From Pseudomonas fluorescens (GTDB taxonomy: Bacteria; Pseudomonadota; Gammaproteobacteria; Pseudomonadales; Pseudomonadaceae), in the NCBI RefSeq assembly GCF_000968015.1, contig NZ_LACH01000017.1, positions 186,001-250,000 of the forward strand: a DNA stretch of 64,000 nucleotides. The letters are read 5' to 3'. The position numbers and the translations under genes are program-made. Shown here piece after piece: positions 28,822 through 37,748 of this stretch. Each line of letters starts with the position of its first letter. Within the stretch, counting starts at the first letter, position 1. The notes beneath the pieces are model-generated. The model saw only the letters and a list, made by a program, of their open reading frames with translations, had not been told where the DNA came from and did not search any database.

Positions 28822-29939
28822 GAAGCGCTGGTTGGGGTGGTTGCTGCGATCGACGCGGCGGCCGGCGTTGGCGCTGGCGTGGCTGTCGAGGTGGCTGCTG
28901 CTAAAGCAGACGGTGCTGCCGGAGCCGGGTTGGCTGGCTTAGCAACTGGTGCGGTGGCCGGCTTGGCGGCAACCGGTTTTTTCACGGCTGGTTTTGCAGC
29001 AGGTTTCGCAGCGGCAGGTTTGGCTGCTGGTTTCGCTGCGGCAGGTTTTGCAGCAGTGGCTGGCTTGGCTGCAGCAGGTTTTGCAGCAGTCGGTTTGGCA
29101 GCCGGTTTGGCTGCAGCTTTTGCAGCTGGTTTTGCAGCTGGCTTGGCAGCAGTTTTAGTCGCGACTGATTTCGCGGCAGGCTTGGCAGCAGGTTTCGCAG
29201 CGGCAGTTTTTGCAGCTGGTTTTGCGGCCAATTTGGCAGCTGGTTTAGCCGCTGCAGTTTTCGCTGCCGCCGGTTTGGCAGCAGCGGTTCTTGCAGCCGG
29301 TTTAACGGCAGCTGTTTTGGCAGCGACTGGCTTGGCGGCAGGTTTGGCAGCGGTTGTTTTAGCAGCCGGTTTTGCAGCGCTAGCAGCGACTGGTTTTTTT
29401 GCCGCAGGTTTAGCGGCAGGTTTTGCTGCGGCTTTCACCGGTGCTTTGGCGGCCGGTTTGGCGGCAGACTTGACCGGTGCTTTTGCAGCAGCCGGTTTGG
29501 CAGCGGCTTTCTTGGCAGGAGCCGCAGCAGGCTTGGCCGAACGCAGGGACAACGCCTTGCCGACAGCCTCTTGTACACGACCGATGCCCTGGGCCAGTTT
29601 CAGGCTTTCTTGAGCATCGCGCTTGAGTTGCAGAATGTAGCTGCGAGTTTCGGATTGACGATCCTTGAGGGCATCGAGCAAGTCCTCAAGCTCCTTCACT
29701 GCGCCCTTGGCTTTGGTTTGTGCCTTGGCCTTGCCGGCCGCCGCAGCGTCCTGCAATTTGGTACGGGACGTGTGCAATTTTTCTTGCGCTTTCCCGCGTT
29801 GCTTTTCCAGTTTGGCGAGCAGTTTTTCAGCATCAGCCAAGGCTTGCGAACAAGCGTTTTCCAAATGCTCAAGCAAGCTGCCCGAGAGTTGTTGGAGTAA
29901 GTGCAACGGAGTATTTACTGGCTTCTTGGTGGCCGACAT
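28818..29939 (-). CDS. algP: AlgP, histone H1-like alginate regulatory protein
   Basis: A 373-residue protein in two parts. Residues 1-130 form a helical coiled-coil-rich domain (LAKLEKQRGKAQEKLHTSRT). From about residue 135 an Ala/Lys/Pro tail is built from dozens of KPAA-like units (AKPAAKP, AAKTAAAKP), resembling the C-terminal tail of histone H1. It ends with an Ala/Pro/Thr-rich segment. The ATG is preceded by AGGAGG. In P. aeruginosa AlgP binds DNA and supports algD transcription. The tail repeat number is often variable. It is divergent from the FKBP gene, as in P. aeruginosa. Confidence 0.93.
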   Translation of the reverse strand: MSATKKPVNTPLHLLQQLSGSLLEHLENACSQALADAEKLLAKLEKQRGKAQEKLHTSRTKLQDAAAAGKAKAQTKAKGAVKELEDLLDALKDRQSETRSYILQLKRDAQESLKLAQGIGRVQEAVGKALSLRSAKPAAAPAKKAAAKPAAAKAPVKSAAKPAAKAPVKAAAKPAAKPAAKKPVAASAAKPAAKTTAAKPAAKPVAAKTAAVKPAARTAAAKPAAAKTAAAKPAAKLAAKPAAKTAAAKPAAKPAAKSVATKTAAKPAAKPAAKAAAKPAAKPTAAKPAAAKPATAAKPAAAKPAAKPAAAKPAAKPAVKKPVAAKPATAPVAKPANPAPAAPSALAAATSTATPAPTPAAASIAATTPTSAS

Positions 29940-30131
29940 GGTTTACCTCCTGGCTGACGTGGGTGCGGCTCATACTAGACCTCTGCTGCTACCGCCGCTA
30001 GGGCATGTTGACAGTATCCAAAGCGCTGCGTTGCAACGGATTGAAATTCTTCTGCGCTTGCGCAAAACCAGTTCACCGTCGAGCGCATTCACACTGGCAT
30101 AATCCCCCGCATCTCAGGTCGGAGAGTGCCC

Positions 30132-30797
30132 ATGTCGCGCTACCTTTTTTTATCACTGTGCGTGTTTTTTTCCGTGGCCCAGGCCGCCGAAAAAACCAAA
30201 GAAAATGACACTCATGATCTCTCTTACAGCCTGGGCGCAAGCCTCGGCGAACGCCTGCGCCAAGAGGTTCCCGATCTGCAACTTCAGGCGCTGATCCAAG
30301 GATTGCAACAAGCCTATCAAGGCAAACCCTTGGCACTGAAAGATGAGCAGATCGAACAGATTCTTGCCGAGCATGAAGCCCAGGTCGCCTTGCAACCAAG
30401 CACGCCGCAAAGTGAGATCGCCCTCGAAAAAGAGCAGGCCTTTCTCGCCGTGGAAAAAGCCAGACCGGGCGTTCGTGAACTGGCCGATGGAATATTGCTA
30501 ACGGAGTTGGCGCCGGGCACTGGTGCCAAAGCTGGCCCCAATGGCAAAGTCCAGGTGCTGTATATCGGTCGCCTTCCCGACGGCACGGTGTTCGATCAGA
30601 ACAGTCAGCCGCAGTGGTTCAGTCTCGACAGTGTGATCAGTGGATGGCGCAGCGCGTTGCAGCAAATGCCGGTCGGTGCGAAATGGCGCCTGGTGATTCC
30701 ATCGGCCGAAGCCTATGGCGCCGAGGGTGCCGGCGACTTGATTGCGCCGTTCACACCGCTGGTATTCGAGGTCGAATTGCGCGGTGCCACAAGCTGA
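30132..30797 (+). CDS. FKBP-type peptidyl-prolyl cis-trans isomerase, secreted
   Basis: A 221-residue protein with a signal peptide (MSRYLFLSLCVFFSVAQA), an N-terminal dimerisation region like FKBP_N (SYSLGASLGERLRQEV, residues 28-110) and a C-terminal FKBP domain (VQVLYIGRLPDGTVFDQ, VISGWRSALQQMPVGAKW, IPSAEAYG). It catalyses proline isomerisation and folding in the periplasm. The ATG at five bases past GGAGAG is preferred to a GTG two codons earlier. It is convergent with algQ across a shared terminator. Confidence 0.9.
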   Translation: MSRYLFLSLCVFFSVAQAAEKTKENDTHDLSYSLGASLGERLRQEVPDLQLQALIQGLQQAYQGKPLALKDEQIEQILAEHEAQVALQPSTPQSEIALEKEQAFLAVEKARPGVRELADGILLTELAPGTGAKAGPNGKVQVLYIGRLPDGTVFDQNSQPQWFSLDSVISGWRSALQQMPVGAKWRLVIPSAEAYGAEGAGDLIAPFTPLVFEVELRGATS

Positions 30798-30809
30798 ATA
30801 GCGGAAATG

Positions 30810-30838
30810 AAAAACGGCGCGCATAGCGCACCGTTTTT
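30810..30838. terminator. Bidirectional terminator between the FKBP gene and algQ
   Basis: AAAAACGG and CCGTTTTT enclose an inner cgcgcatagcgc pairing. A-rich and T-rich flanks suit both directions, and it lies between two convergent stops. Confidence 0.85.
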
Positions 30839-30860
30839 GGAGGTCTTGCAGGAAGGGGGT

Positions 30861-31319
30861 TCAGGCCTGAACCGAGTCCTCTTCCTTGTGAGCGGTGTGC
30901 AGCACTTCGATCAGGCAGTCTTCCAGTTCGAAGCGCTCGTGCAACAGGCCACCCAGCTCTTTGAATTTCTCTGCCACGCATTTACCTGCATCACACAGGT
31001 CGTTAAACGCGAGCAGTTTCTCGGTGATGACGTCGATGCGAGGGTAGATGGTCTCGGCCAGCTCGAGCCCGCGAGTATCACCAAACGCCTTGGCTTCGCC
31101 GGTCAGCTGTTCGTAGATCTCGAAGTGCCCGGCAGACACGTAATCGACCAGCACGCCGCAGAATTCCTGCAACGGCTTACGGTTCTCACCCAGCGCCTCA
31201 GGCTTGGCGCCGAGAGCATCATAGGCCCGAACCAGTTCGTGACGCTCCTGCAACCAGCGATCGATCAGCAGATGCACTCCACCCCAACGTTCCTGAGCAT
31301 TCTGACAACTTTCGAGCAT
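30861..31319 (-). CDS. algQ: AlgQ (Rsd-like anti-sigma-70 factor)
   Basis: A 152-residue helical protein opening [20 protein letters not shown], which is characteristic of AlgQ/Rsd, with the conserved [27 protein letters not shown] region (here [12 protein letters not shown], residues 55 on). AlgQ binds region 4 of sigma-70 and shifts RNA polymerase toward alternative factors. In P. aeruginosa it also affects alginate, siderophore and nucleotide pools. An ATG nine codons upstream is less likely because family alignment begins at MLES. AAGAGAG precedes this start. Confidence 0.94.
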   Translation of the reverse strand: MLESCQNAQERWGGVHLLIDRWLQERHELVRAYDALGAKPEALGENRKPLQEFCGVLVDYVSAGHFEIYEQLTGEAKAFGDTRGLELAETIYPRIDVITEKLLAFNDLCDAGKCVAEKFKELGGLLHERFELEDCLIEVLHTAHKEEDSVQA

Positions 31320-31498
31320 GGTGATCTCTCTTCCCTTGTGGGTCATGCTGCCCTACACCCGTCGCCACACTTGAAGGTCAAGTATCGGCCAGGCAGAGCG
31401 TCATTCGAGCAACATAATTCCAATGACACGTGCGGGCCAGATTATGCCCGCGCGACAATGGCTTCAAGGTACGCAGGAGATAAAGTTCATACAAGTGT

Positions 31499-32050
31499 TT
31501 AATCACCCGCCAGCGCCCGGTGCGACGAACCGCCGCTGAGCGGTCGCAGACAGGCTTTCCAGACAACGCGCAGCAGCTGATAAATGCCCAGAATTGTCAT
31601 CGCCATGAAGAACAGCAGACTCCATTCAGGAATGCTCAGGTCGAACAGTGTCCAGGAAATCTCCGCGCACTCCGCCTCCCCTCTAAACATCTGCGTGGCC
31701 TGACACAACCAAGGCATGTCCTCGTACTGAACTGCCAGATTAGGCGAGCACGTCAACAGCTGATGCATTGGATCGCTCTGCAGCAATACCTGCCGCCACG
31801 CCGTGACCGTACCCGCCAGACTGCAAAACAGCCCGAGCATCCAATACAGGAAAGACCCGAAGCGGCCCGGCCCATGCACCGAGGCCACCAGGCAGATACC
31901 TGTGAGCAACGCGAGGCAAAAGCGCTGCAACAGGCACAACCCGCAAGGCCTGAGGCCGACCGCATATTCCAGGTAATAGGACACGCCCAGGGCCAGGGCA
32001 CCTGCAATGAAAGCCATGAAAAACAAGGAGCGTGAGCAGGCCAAAGACAT
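31499..32050 (-). CDS. dsbH: Disulfide bond formation protein B (DsbH/DsbB)
   Basis: A 183-residue inner-membrane protein with four helices. The first redox pair is Cys36-G-L-Cys39 (RPCGLC, the quinone-linked pair). The second periplasmic pair is probably Cys101 with Cys128, with an additional Cys116 between. It reoxidises DsbA using ubiquinone. Pseudomonas has two DsbB homologues; this locus next to algQ and the hem genes corresponds to DsbH. A gap of 179 bases to algQ has no clear terminator. Confidence 0.92.
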   Translation of the reverse strand: MSLACSRSLFFMAFIAGALALGVSYYLEYAVGLRPCGLCLLQRFCLALLTGICLVASVHGPGRFGSFLYWMLGLFCSLAGTVTAWRQVLLQSDPMHQLLTCSPNLAVQYEDMPWLCQATQMFRGEAECAEISWTLFDLSIPEWSLLFFMAMTILGIYQLLRVVWKACLRPLSGGSSHRALAGD

Positions 32051-32248
32051 GGCATTTCCGTAACAGTAGAGACAGGCGGTTACGGTAGAGGAAAGCGCTG
32101 CAGCCTTTCAAGGCAGGCCAGCGGGGACACTTCAACAGAAGTGTAGGGAAATCCCAACAGGAACGAGAGGATTAGGTGTAGTCCTCTGTAGGATTTTGCT
32201 GGCGAAGGATTACAACGCCGAAACAGTGGCGGATTCGAAGCAATTCCC

Positions 32249-32288
32249 GCCCCTTGTAGCAGCTGGCGCAGCCTGCTGCTACAGGGGC
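32249..32288. repeat. Hairpin of the tgtagcagctggcg repeat family, 3' of hemY
   Basis: GCCCCTTGTAGCAG pairs with CTGCTACAGGGGC (one bulged base) around a ctggcgcag loop. It is the shortest member of the family seen at 44512-44644. Six bases after the hemY stop, it may terminate or protect the hem operon transcript. Confidence 0.75.
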
Positions 32289-32293
32289 AGGAA

Positions 32294-33532
32294 TCAAGCG
32301 TGAACAGGAACCGGCAACGGTGCCGCCAGCAAGCGTTCGTCCAACAAGCCCAAGCCCTCCTGGAACAACTGATTGCTGCGTTCTGTGTCACCCAGCTGCG
32401 CCAGCAGCCGCGCCAGTTCCGCGCAGGCTTCCGGGTTGCGCTGCACGCGTAGGCTGCTTTCCAGATAGTCCCGGGCCTTGCCCCAAAGGCTGCTTTGCAG
32501 ACACAAGCGCCCCAGGGTCAGCAACAGGCTTGGGTCAGTCGGATGATCCTTGAGCCAGCCCTCGGCGGTGTGCAGTTGACGTGCCGGATCACTGCCGCGA
32601 ACGAGTCCGTAGAGGCGCGCCAGATGACTGTCGTAGTTGCGCTTGAGCGCCGTCCGCAGAATCTCTTCGGCCTCGACCTGAGCACCCAGTTGCCGAAGTT
32701 GCTCGGCATAAGCGAGCACCAGTTGCGGCTCCTGACGCTGAGCCGAGGTCAACTGCTGCCAGGCGCGATTGAGCGCTTGCAAGCCAACCGTCCCGTTTTC
32801 TTCCTGATGCGCCGCCAAGGACAGGTTCTCACCCCAGGCCCGGCGTTCCAGTTCGGCCAGCTCGGCCGGCGGCAGGACCTTGTCCTTGCGTAGCTCCGGC
32901 AGCAGACGAATCAGCGCCGACCAGTCGCCCCGCTGTTGGTGCAAGCGCTGCAACTGGCGCAAGGTCTGGACGTTATGAGGATGACGCTCGTGCATGGCTT
33001 GCAGGGTCACCAGGGCGCCTTCGGTATCGCCGCGGTCGGTCTGCAATTGCGCGTGGCTCAGGGCAATCGCCAATTCTGCCTGGGGTTGTCGCTCGAGAGC
33101 ACGCTCCAACAGGTTGTCGCTCTCCTCGTATTGACCTTGTTCGTTCGCGGCCCGGGCAGCGCCTAGGTAGTAAAGCAAAGGCTGGCGCTCGGCTTCCGCA
33201 GCCCGATGCAGATGGCGCTGCGCACTGGCCCAGCGACCTTCGGCCAGATCCAGTTGACCGTGCTCAATTGCCACCTGCACACGGCGACTGCGATTGCGCC
33301 GCGACCAGGGATTGACCACGCCGCTGGAGGTCGTGACCAATTCGATCAACGCCTTGATGCCCCAGAACACCAGCCAAAGCACGGCGACCAACGCCAGGGT
33401 TGCCCACAGGCTCGATTCGTAACGGAAGCTTTTGTAGGCGATCAGCACGTAACCGGAATGCTCGGCAATCGCCAGCCCCAGCGCGGCAGCCGCAGCGATC
33501 ACCAGGAACACGATCACATAGAGGCGTTTCAT
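32294..33532 (-). CDS. hemY: HemY-like tetratricopeptide membrane protein
   Basis: A 412-residue protein with two N-terminal membrane helices (VIVFLVIAAAAALGLAIAE and ATLALVAVLWLVFWGIKAL) and the HemY_N region ending in SRRNRSRR. After residue 85 it is built of TPR-like helical repeats. The gene is translationally coupled to hemX (four-base ATGA overlap). Despite the name it is not protoporphyrinogen oxidase; it is a conserved member of the hemCDXY cluster with unclear function in heme synthesis or scaffolding. Confidence 0.92.
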   Translation of the reverse strand: MKRLYVIVFLVIAAAAALGLAIAEHSGYVLIAYKSFRYESSLWATLALVAVLWLVFWGIKALIELVTTSSGVVNPWSRRNRSRRVQVAIEHGQLDLAEGRWASAQRHLHRAAEAERQPLLYYLGAARAANEQGQYEESDNLLERALERQPQAELAIALSHAQLQTDRGDTEGALVTLQAMHERHPHNVQTLRQLQRLHQQRGDWSALIRLLPELRKDKVLPPAELAELERRAWGENLSLAAHQEENGTVGLQALNRAWQQLTSAQRQEPQLVLAYAEQLRQLGAQVEAEEILRTALKRNYDSHLARLYGLVRGSDPARQLHTAEGWLKDHPTDPSLLLTLGRLCLQSSLWGKARDYLESSLRVQRNPEACAELARLLAQLGDTERSNQLFQEGLGLLDERLLAAPLPVPVHA

Positions 33533-34683
33533 GGCGTGGCCTCCTGAGCGGTGCCCGCAGCAGATTTGGCCATCGGTTTGATCGAGTCCTCGGCGTTGAC
33601 ATTACGCCGCTCCAGATACCCCTGAACCGAACTCAGCGTGCCGGTCAGGTCTGGCGTGACGACGGTAACCGGCTGCTTGCTCAACTCGCCAACCTGCTCA
33701 AGCATCACTTTGCTCTGAGGGTTGTCCGGGTTGAAGTTGCCCTTGAGCACGTCCCGCGCTTCGGCAAGCGCCTGGGTATAAACCGCAGCCTGGCCATTGA
33801 GCGCGGCCCATTGCGCCTGCTCCAGCGCCAGGCTCAGGGCCAGGCGCACCTGGCTCAGGCTCTGCCCGGCCAGCAACGGACGCACATTCTTGTCAGCGTT
33901 AAAGTCGATGCGGATGTAGCGCGATACCTGATCCCACCATTGCGCCCAACGACTGGCGCCGTCGCCATCGGAGGTGAGACCCAACAGGGATTCACCACGG
34001 TCCTTGTACTCGGGCGCCAGCTCGGTGAGGCTGATCACCTGATCGCGTAGCGCCCCCAGTCGCAGGAACAGACCGGTGCGATCCGGCTGTTGGGTGCTAC
34101 GCAATGCCACCAGCGTTTTGGCCACTTGCTCGCGAGCGGCAAAAGAGCCCGGGTCGTTCTGTTCGCGCAGAATTTCATCGGCGCCCTGCACCAAAGCCTG
34201 GGCACTGCTGATGTCCTGCAACGCTGAAAGACGCAGGCTGGCCAGACGCAGCAGGTGCTCGGCCTCGGCCAGACGCCAATCCTTGCGGCTGGCACCGAGA
34301 ACCGTTTCCAGACGTTGATTCAAGCGTTGCTGATCGCCTTGAAGTTGAGTGACCAAACGACTGCGCGCGTCGAGCTCGGCGGCGGCAGGCATTTGTTCCA
34401 GGCGAGCAGTCAGGCGTTGTTCGTTGAGCTTCAGGTCCTGCGCCTGATCGCTCAATGCCTGGACCTGACTCAACTGCAGTTGAGTATTGGCTTGCAGGTG
34501 ACGCACCTGCCAGACTCCCCAACCGCCCACGGCGACACCGGCAGCGCCCAGCAACAGCGCGACGATTGCCAGCCCATTGCCTCGGCGCTGCACTGCAGCA
34601 GGTGGCACGTTTTCAACCGGTGCTTCAACCGGTGCGCCGAGCACTGGCTGGACGTCATCTTTAGGCAAGGCTGTTTCGCTCAC
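33529..34683 (-). CDS. hemX: HemX (annotated uroporphyrinogen-III C-methyltransferase)
   Basis: A 384-residue protein. A cytoplasmic Pro-rich N-terminus is followed by one membrane helix (LAIVALLLGAAGVAVGGWGVW, residues 38-58), a coiled coil (LQLSQVQALSDQAQDLKL, residues 70-130) and a periplasmic helical domain. No SAM-binding methyltransferase motif (such as a GPGD loop) is visible, so the enzyme name carried by this family is doubtful and a structural role is more likely. It overlaps hemY by four bases and follows hemD by 16. Confidence 0.9.
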   Translation of the reverse strand: MSETALPKDDVQPVLGAPVEAPVENVPPAAVQRRGNGLAIVALLLGAAGVAVGGWGVWQVRHLQANTQLQLSQVQALSDQAQDLKLNEQRLTARLEQMPAAAELDARSRLVTQLQGDQQRLNQRLETVLGASRKDWRLAEAEHLLRLASLRLSALQDISSAQALVQGADEILREQNDPGSFAAREQVAKTLVALRSTQQPDRTGLFLRLGALRDQVISLTELAPEYKDRGESLLGLTSDGDGASRWAQWWDQVSRYIRIDFNADKNVRPLLAGQSLSQVRLALSLALEQAQWAALNGQAAVYTQALAEARDVLKGNFNPDNPQSKVMLEQVGELSKQPVTVVTPDLTGTLSSVQGYLERRNVNAEDSIKPMAKSAAGTAQEATP

Positions 34684-34699
34684 GTATCCATCCTTTGCA

Positions 34700-35467
34700 T
34701 TAGAGAACGGGTCCGGGATGCTCCCGTAACGCCGTCAGCAAAGCCGCGGCACTGGCGCCGCGACAATCCACAACTGTTTGGGCCCCGGCGGCACATGCCA
34801 GCTCAGCGACCCTGGGGCTTGGAACAAACAACGGCAACCGCGCCAATTGCGGCCAGGCATCGCCGGCCAATTGATGCAGGTGCTCAAAACCCTGTCCACT
34901 GCTGACCACCAGCCCGTTCAAGCGTTCCGCTTCGATCAGGTCAGGCAGCGCTGCCGGCGGGTAGTGCGGCAGGTCGCGGCGGTACAACTCCAGATACTCG
35001 ACACTAGCACCAAGCTCGCGCAAACGCTCAGCCAGCAACTCGCGCCCGCCCTCCCCGCGCATGATCAGCACGCGTGGACCGGGCCGCGCGATTGCCTCAC
35101 GCAACTGAGGAAGTTCAAGCAAGGCTTCGCTGTCATCGCCATCCACCGGAAAGCTGACGTCCAACCCATGGTCCTCAAGGATCTGCGCGGTGGCTGCGCC
35201 CACGCTGAACCACTTCAAACGAGGGGGTTGCGCCCGATACCGCCCGAGCAGATCCACCGCAATTCTGGCGGCTGGCTTGCTGACCACGATCACTGCGCAA
35301 TAGCGATCCAGCCCCTGAATCACCTCGCGCATTGTGTCAGAGGCAGGAATCGGCTCGATCTCCAAAAGCGGCAAACTGCTGCTGAAAATCCCCCTTTCGG
35401 CCAAAAGATTGCTCAGCGCCGCCGACTCATCCTCGGGACGCGTCAGCAGCAGGCGCCAGCCAGTCAC
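34700..35467 (-). CDS. hemD: Uroporphyrinogen-III synthase
   Basis: A 255-residue two-lobe HemD. It starts [20 protein letters not shown], and the lobe hinges show VVSKPAAR near residue 80 and [15 protein letters not shown] near residue 185. It inverts ring D while closing hydroxymethylbilane to uroporphyrinogen III, the last common step of heme, siroheme and cobalamin. The start overlaps the hemC stop by four bases (ATGA), which fits handing an unstable product from HemC to HemD. Confidence 0.93.
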   Translation of the reverse strand: MTGWRLLLTRPEDESAALSNLLAERGIFSSSLPLLEIEPIPASDTMREVIQGLDRYCAVIVVSKPAARIAVDLLGRYRAQPPRLKWFSVGAATAQILEDHGLDVSFPVDGDDSEALLELPQLREAIARPGPRVLIMRGEGGRELLAERLRELGASVEYLELYRRDLPHYPPAALPDLIEAERLNGLVVSSGQGFEHLHQLAGDAWPQLARLPLFVPSPRVAELACAAGAQTVVDCRGASAAALLTALREHPGPVL

Positions 35468-36405
35468 TCGTGACCTGCCTCGCCGTAGACTGCTTTCAAG
35501 ATGTCGTTGGCGCCTTGACTCAGCAGGTCTTCAGCCACTTGCACGCCCAGGGCCTCGGCTTCGCTACGTGGCGCACGAGCCTCGGCGCTGAGCAGCAGAC
35601 CGCCGTTCGGATCACCGACAAGACCACGCAACCAGATCTGCTCGCCTTCAAGCACGGCATAGCAGGCGATCGGCACTTGGCAGCCGCCATTCAAATGTTT
35701 GTTGAGCGCACGTTCGGCGGTCACGCGGGTGGCGGTGTCCTGATGGTGCAGCGGTGCCAACAGCGCGTGGATTTCGCTGTCGACGCTGCGGCATTCGATA
35801 CCCACCGCGCCTTGGCCACCGGCCGGCAGACTGTCGTCGACGCTGATGGCCGAGGTGATGCGATCTTCAAAGCCGAGACGAATCAGGCCAGCGGCGGCGA
35901 GGATAATAGCGTCGTATTCGCCGGCATCGAGCTTGGCCAGGCGCGTGTTGACGTTGCCGCGCAGGAAGCGAATTTCCAGGTCCGGACGACGGGTCAGCAA
36001 CTGGGCCTGACGGCGCAGGCTGGAGGTGCCGACGATGCTGCCTTGCGGCAATTCGTCCAGGCTGGAGTAGGTGTTGGAGACGAAGGCATCACGCGGGTCT
36101 TCTCGCTCGCAGATGCAAAACAGACCGAGGCCTTCGGGGAAGTCCATCGGCACGTCCTTCATCGAGTGCACGGCGATGTCGGCTTCGTTTTCCAGCAGCG
36201 CGGTTTCCAGTTCTTTGACGAACAGGCCCTTGCCGCCGATTTTCGACAGTGGCGAGTCGAGCAATTTGTCACCGCGACTGACCATGGGCACCAACGTCAC
36301 GAGCAGACCCGGATGGGCCTCTTCCAGACGGGCTTTGACGTATTCGGCCTGCCACAGGGCGAGTGCACTTTTACGGGTGGCGATGCGGATTTCGCGAGAG
36401 GACAT
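35464..36405 (-). CDS. hemC: Hydroxymethylbilane synthase (porphobilinogen deaminase)
   Basis: A 313-residue HemC. It opens [20 protein letters not shown], with the conserved basic run [23 protein letters not shown] that binds the pyrrole carboxylates. The cofactor-anchoring Cys lies in [12 protein letters not shown] near residue 245. It polymerises four porphobilinogens. First gene of hemC-hemD-hemX-hemY. A 137-base gap from algR suggests its own promoter. Confidence 0.96.
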   Translation of the reverse strand: MSSREIRIATRKSALALWQAEYVKARLEEAHPGLLVTLVPMVSRGDKLLDSPLSKIGGKGLFVKELETALLENEADIAVHSMKDVPMDFPEGLGLFCICEREDPRDAFVSNTYSSLDELPQGSIVGTSSLRRQAQLLTRRPDLEIRFLRGNVNTRLAKLDAGEYDAIILAAAGLIRLGFEDRITSAISVDDSLPAGGQGAVGIECRSVDSEIHALLAPLHHQDTATRVTAERALNKHLNGGCQVPIACYAVLEGEQIWLRGLVGDPNGGLLLSAEARAPRSEAEALGVQVAEDLLSQGANDILKAVYGEAGHE

Positions 36406-36542
36406 GGATCAATCCGTACTGAATAGATACGGCGGATAATAACAGCTCAGCCAAATCCACTTTGACTTGTATCAGAAAACGCGTGGCCTCCCTGGCCTCA
36501 GACATCCAGCAATCGGGATGAAACCCGCCCGTAAATGGCGGA

Positions 36543-37289
36543 TTAAAGCTGTTGCATCATTTTGCGCACGCCGGCCACATGCCGTCGGCTGACGATCAGG
36601 GCGTCGCCGTTCAAGCCTTTGAGGAACAGCTGAAAATGCCCCAGAGGTGTGCGCTGCAAGCGTTCGATGCGTTCGCGGGCGACCAGCGCGTTGCGGTGGA
36701 TTCGCACGAAGCGGTCGCCAAATTCATCTTCAAGGGCCTTGAGCGGCTCATCCAGCAGTACTTCGCCGCCTTCGTGGCGCAAGGTCACGTATTTGTGATC
36801 CGCAATGAAGTAGACCACCTGACCCAACGGGATCAGTTCGATACCTTTACGGGTACGGGCGCTGATATGGCTGCGCGGGCCGCTGCCACTTTCGGCGGCG
36901 GGACGGGTCAGGGCTGCGAGCTGGACGCGATTGGGCCGCTCGGCTTTTTTCAACGCTTCATGCAATTGTTCTGTACGCACAGGTTTCACCAGATAGCCTA
37001 CGGCGCTGGCCTGTAAGGCTTCCACGGCAAATTCATCGGGCCCTGTGCAAAACACCACGGCGGGCGGGGTTTCGCGTTCGCACAATCGTGCAGCCACTTG
37101 CAGGCCATCGAGGCCCGGCATGCCGATATCGAGCAGCACGATATCGGGTTTGTGGCTGTCGATCAGAGCCAACGCCTCATCGCCGTTCGTGGCGCTAGGC
37201 TCCAGGACACTGTATCCCTCGAGTTCGCCAACCATTCGGCTCAGGCGCTCGCGGGCAAGGGGTTCGTCTTCAACGATCAGGACATTCAT
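36543..37289 (-). CDS. algR: Response regulator AlgR (LytTR type)
   Basis: A 248-residue regulator, the P. aeruginosa length. The receiver domain holds acidic pocket ED at 8-9, phospho-acceptor Asp54 (IVLLDIGMPGLDG) and Lys in YLVKPV. The LytTR DNA-binding domain spans residues 140-248 (ADHKYVTLRHEGGEV, VRIHRNALVARERIE). The start MNVLIVEDEP is fixed by alignment; its ATG overlaps the stop of the relic kinase frame by four bases. In P. aeruginosa AlgR controls alginate, twitching and rhamnolipids with AlgZ as cognate kinase. Here the kinase gene is broken, so AlgR is probably an orphan. Confidence 0.96.
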   Translation of the reverse strand: MNVLIVEDEPLARERLSRMVGELEGYSVLEPSATNGDEALALIDSHKPDIVLLDIGMPGLDGLQVAARLCERETPPAVVFCTGPDEFAVEALQASAVGYLVKPVRTEQLHEALKKAERPNRVQLAALTRPAAESGSGPRSHISARTRKGIELIPLGQVVYFIADHKYVTLRHEGGEVLLDEPLKALEDEFGDRFVRIHRNALVARERIERLQRTPLGHFQLFLKGLNGDALIVSRRHVAGVRKMMQQL

Positions 37290-37608
37290 ATTGCGCTGGA
37301 TTCCTGCGTGAGTCTCGCACAAGGATAGCGTAGACAGGTGAAGTGACGTCCGTCACCGCGATCCACGCTAAGACTAGCGCGATGGCCAAAAAGTGCCGCC
37401 CGTCCGACGGCTAAATTTTCATCTGTCGTGCGTTTGGCGGCCCAGGCCCGCGTTGGCGAGGCATCGCCGTAGGGTTTGTTGATACACAATACGAACACCC
37501 CCTCTTTTTATAGTCAGCTGCAGCGTCTGGAACTGCGCTGATCCTACTGTCCAACTGTAGACGGTTGCCGGCACGATATTGCTCAATTGAAAAATATCGT
37601 TGCGCAAA
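37286..37608 (-). pseudogene. algZ: Relic of algZ/fimS sensor histidine kinase
   Basis: Fragments of a LytS-type kinase lie in order on the minus strand in different frames. At 37608-37519, FAQRYFSIEQYRAGNRLQLD then SRISAVPDAA resembles the segment before the N-box. About 37524-37480 gives LQLTIKRGGVRIV. At 37480-37286, NKPYGDAS, then GRAALFGHRASLSVDRGDGR and HFTCLRYPCAR resemble the kinase C-terminus. The final frame stops in an ATGA overlap with algR, the junction expected of an intact algZ-algR pair. The membrane half, the phosphoacceptor region and the N-box are missing or unreadable. Identification is by eye. Confidence 0.7.
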
Positions 37609-37748
37609 TCCCCTCGGCGTTGATTCGAGTATGGACCGCCGCCTGAGAAAAAAACGTATCGACCAGTGTCAGCGACAGGATTGGCAACCCTGTTATTATC
37701 CGCGACAGCTTTCTACGCCATCTTTCTTCAGCCGACACGAGCGAATTC

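Noticed and set aside
28837..29613. A 258-codon Ala/Gly/Leu-rich plus-strand frame
   Set aside because: It is the antisense of the KPAA repeats of algP; repeat composition keeps the frame open and no protein family matches.
37667..37677. TGTCAGCGACA as an ArgR site upstream of argH
   Set aside because: Palindromic, but it does not match the Pseudomonas ArgR half-site layout well and stands alone.
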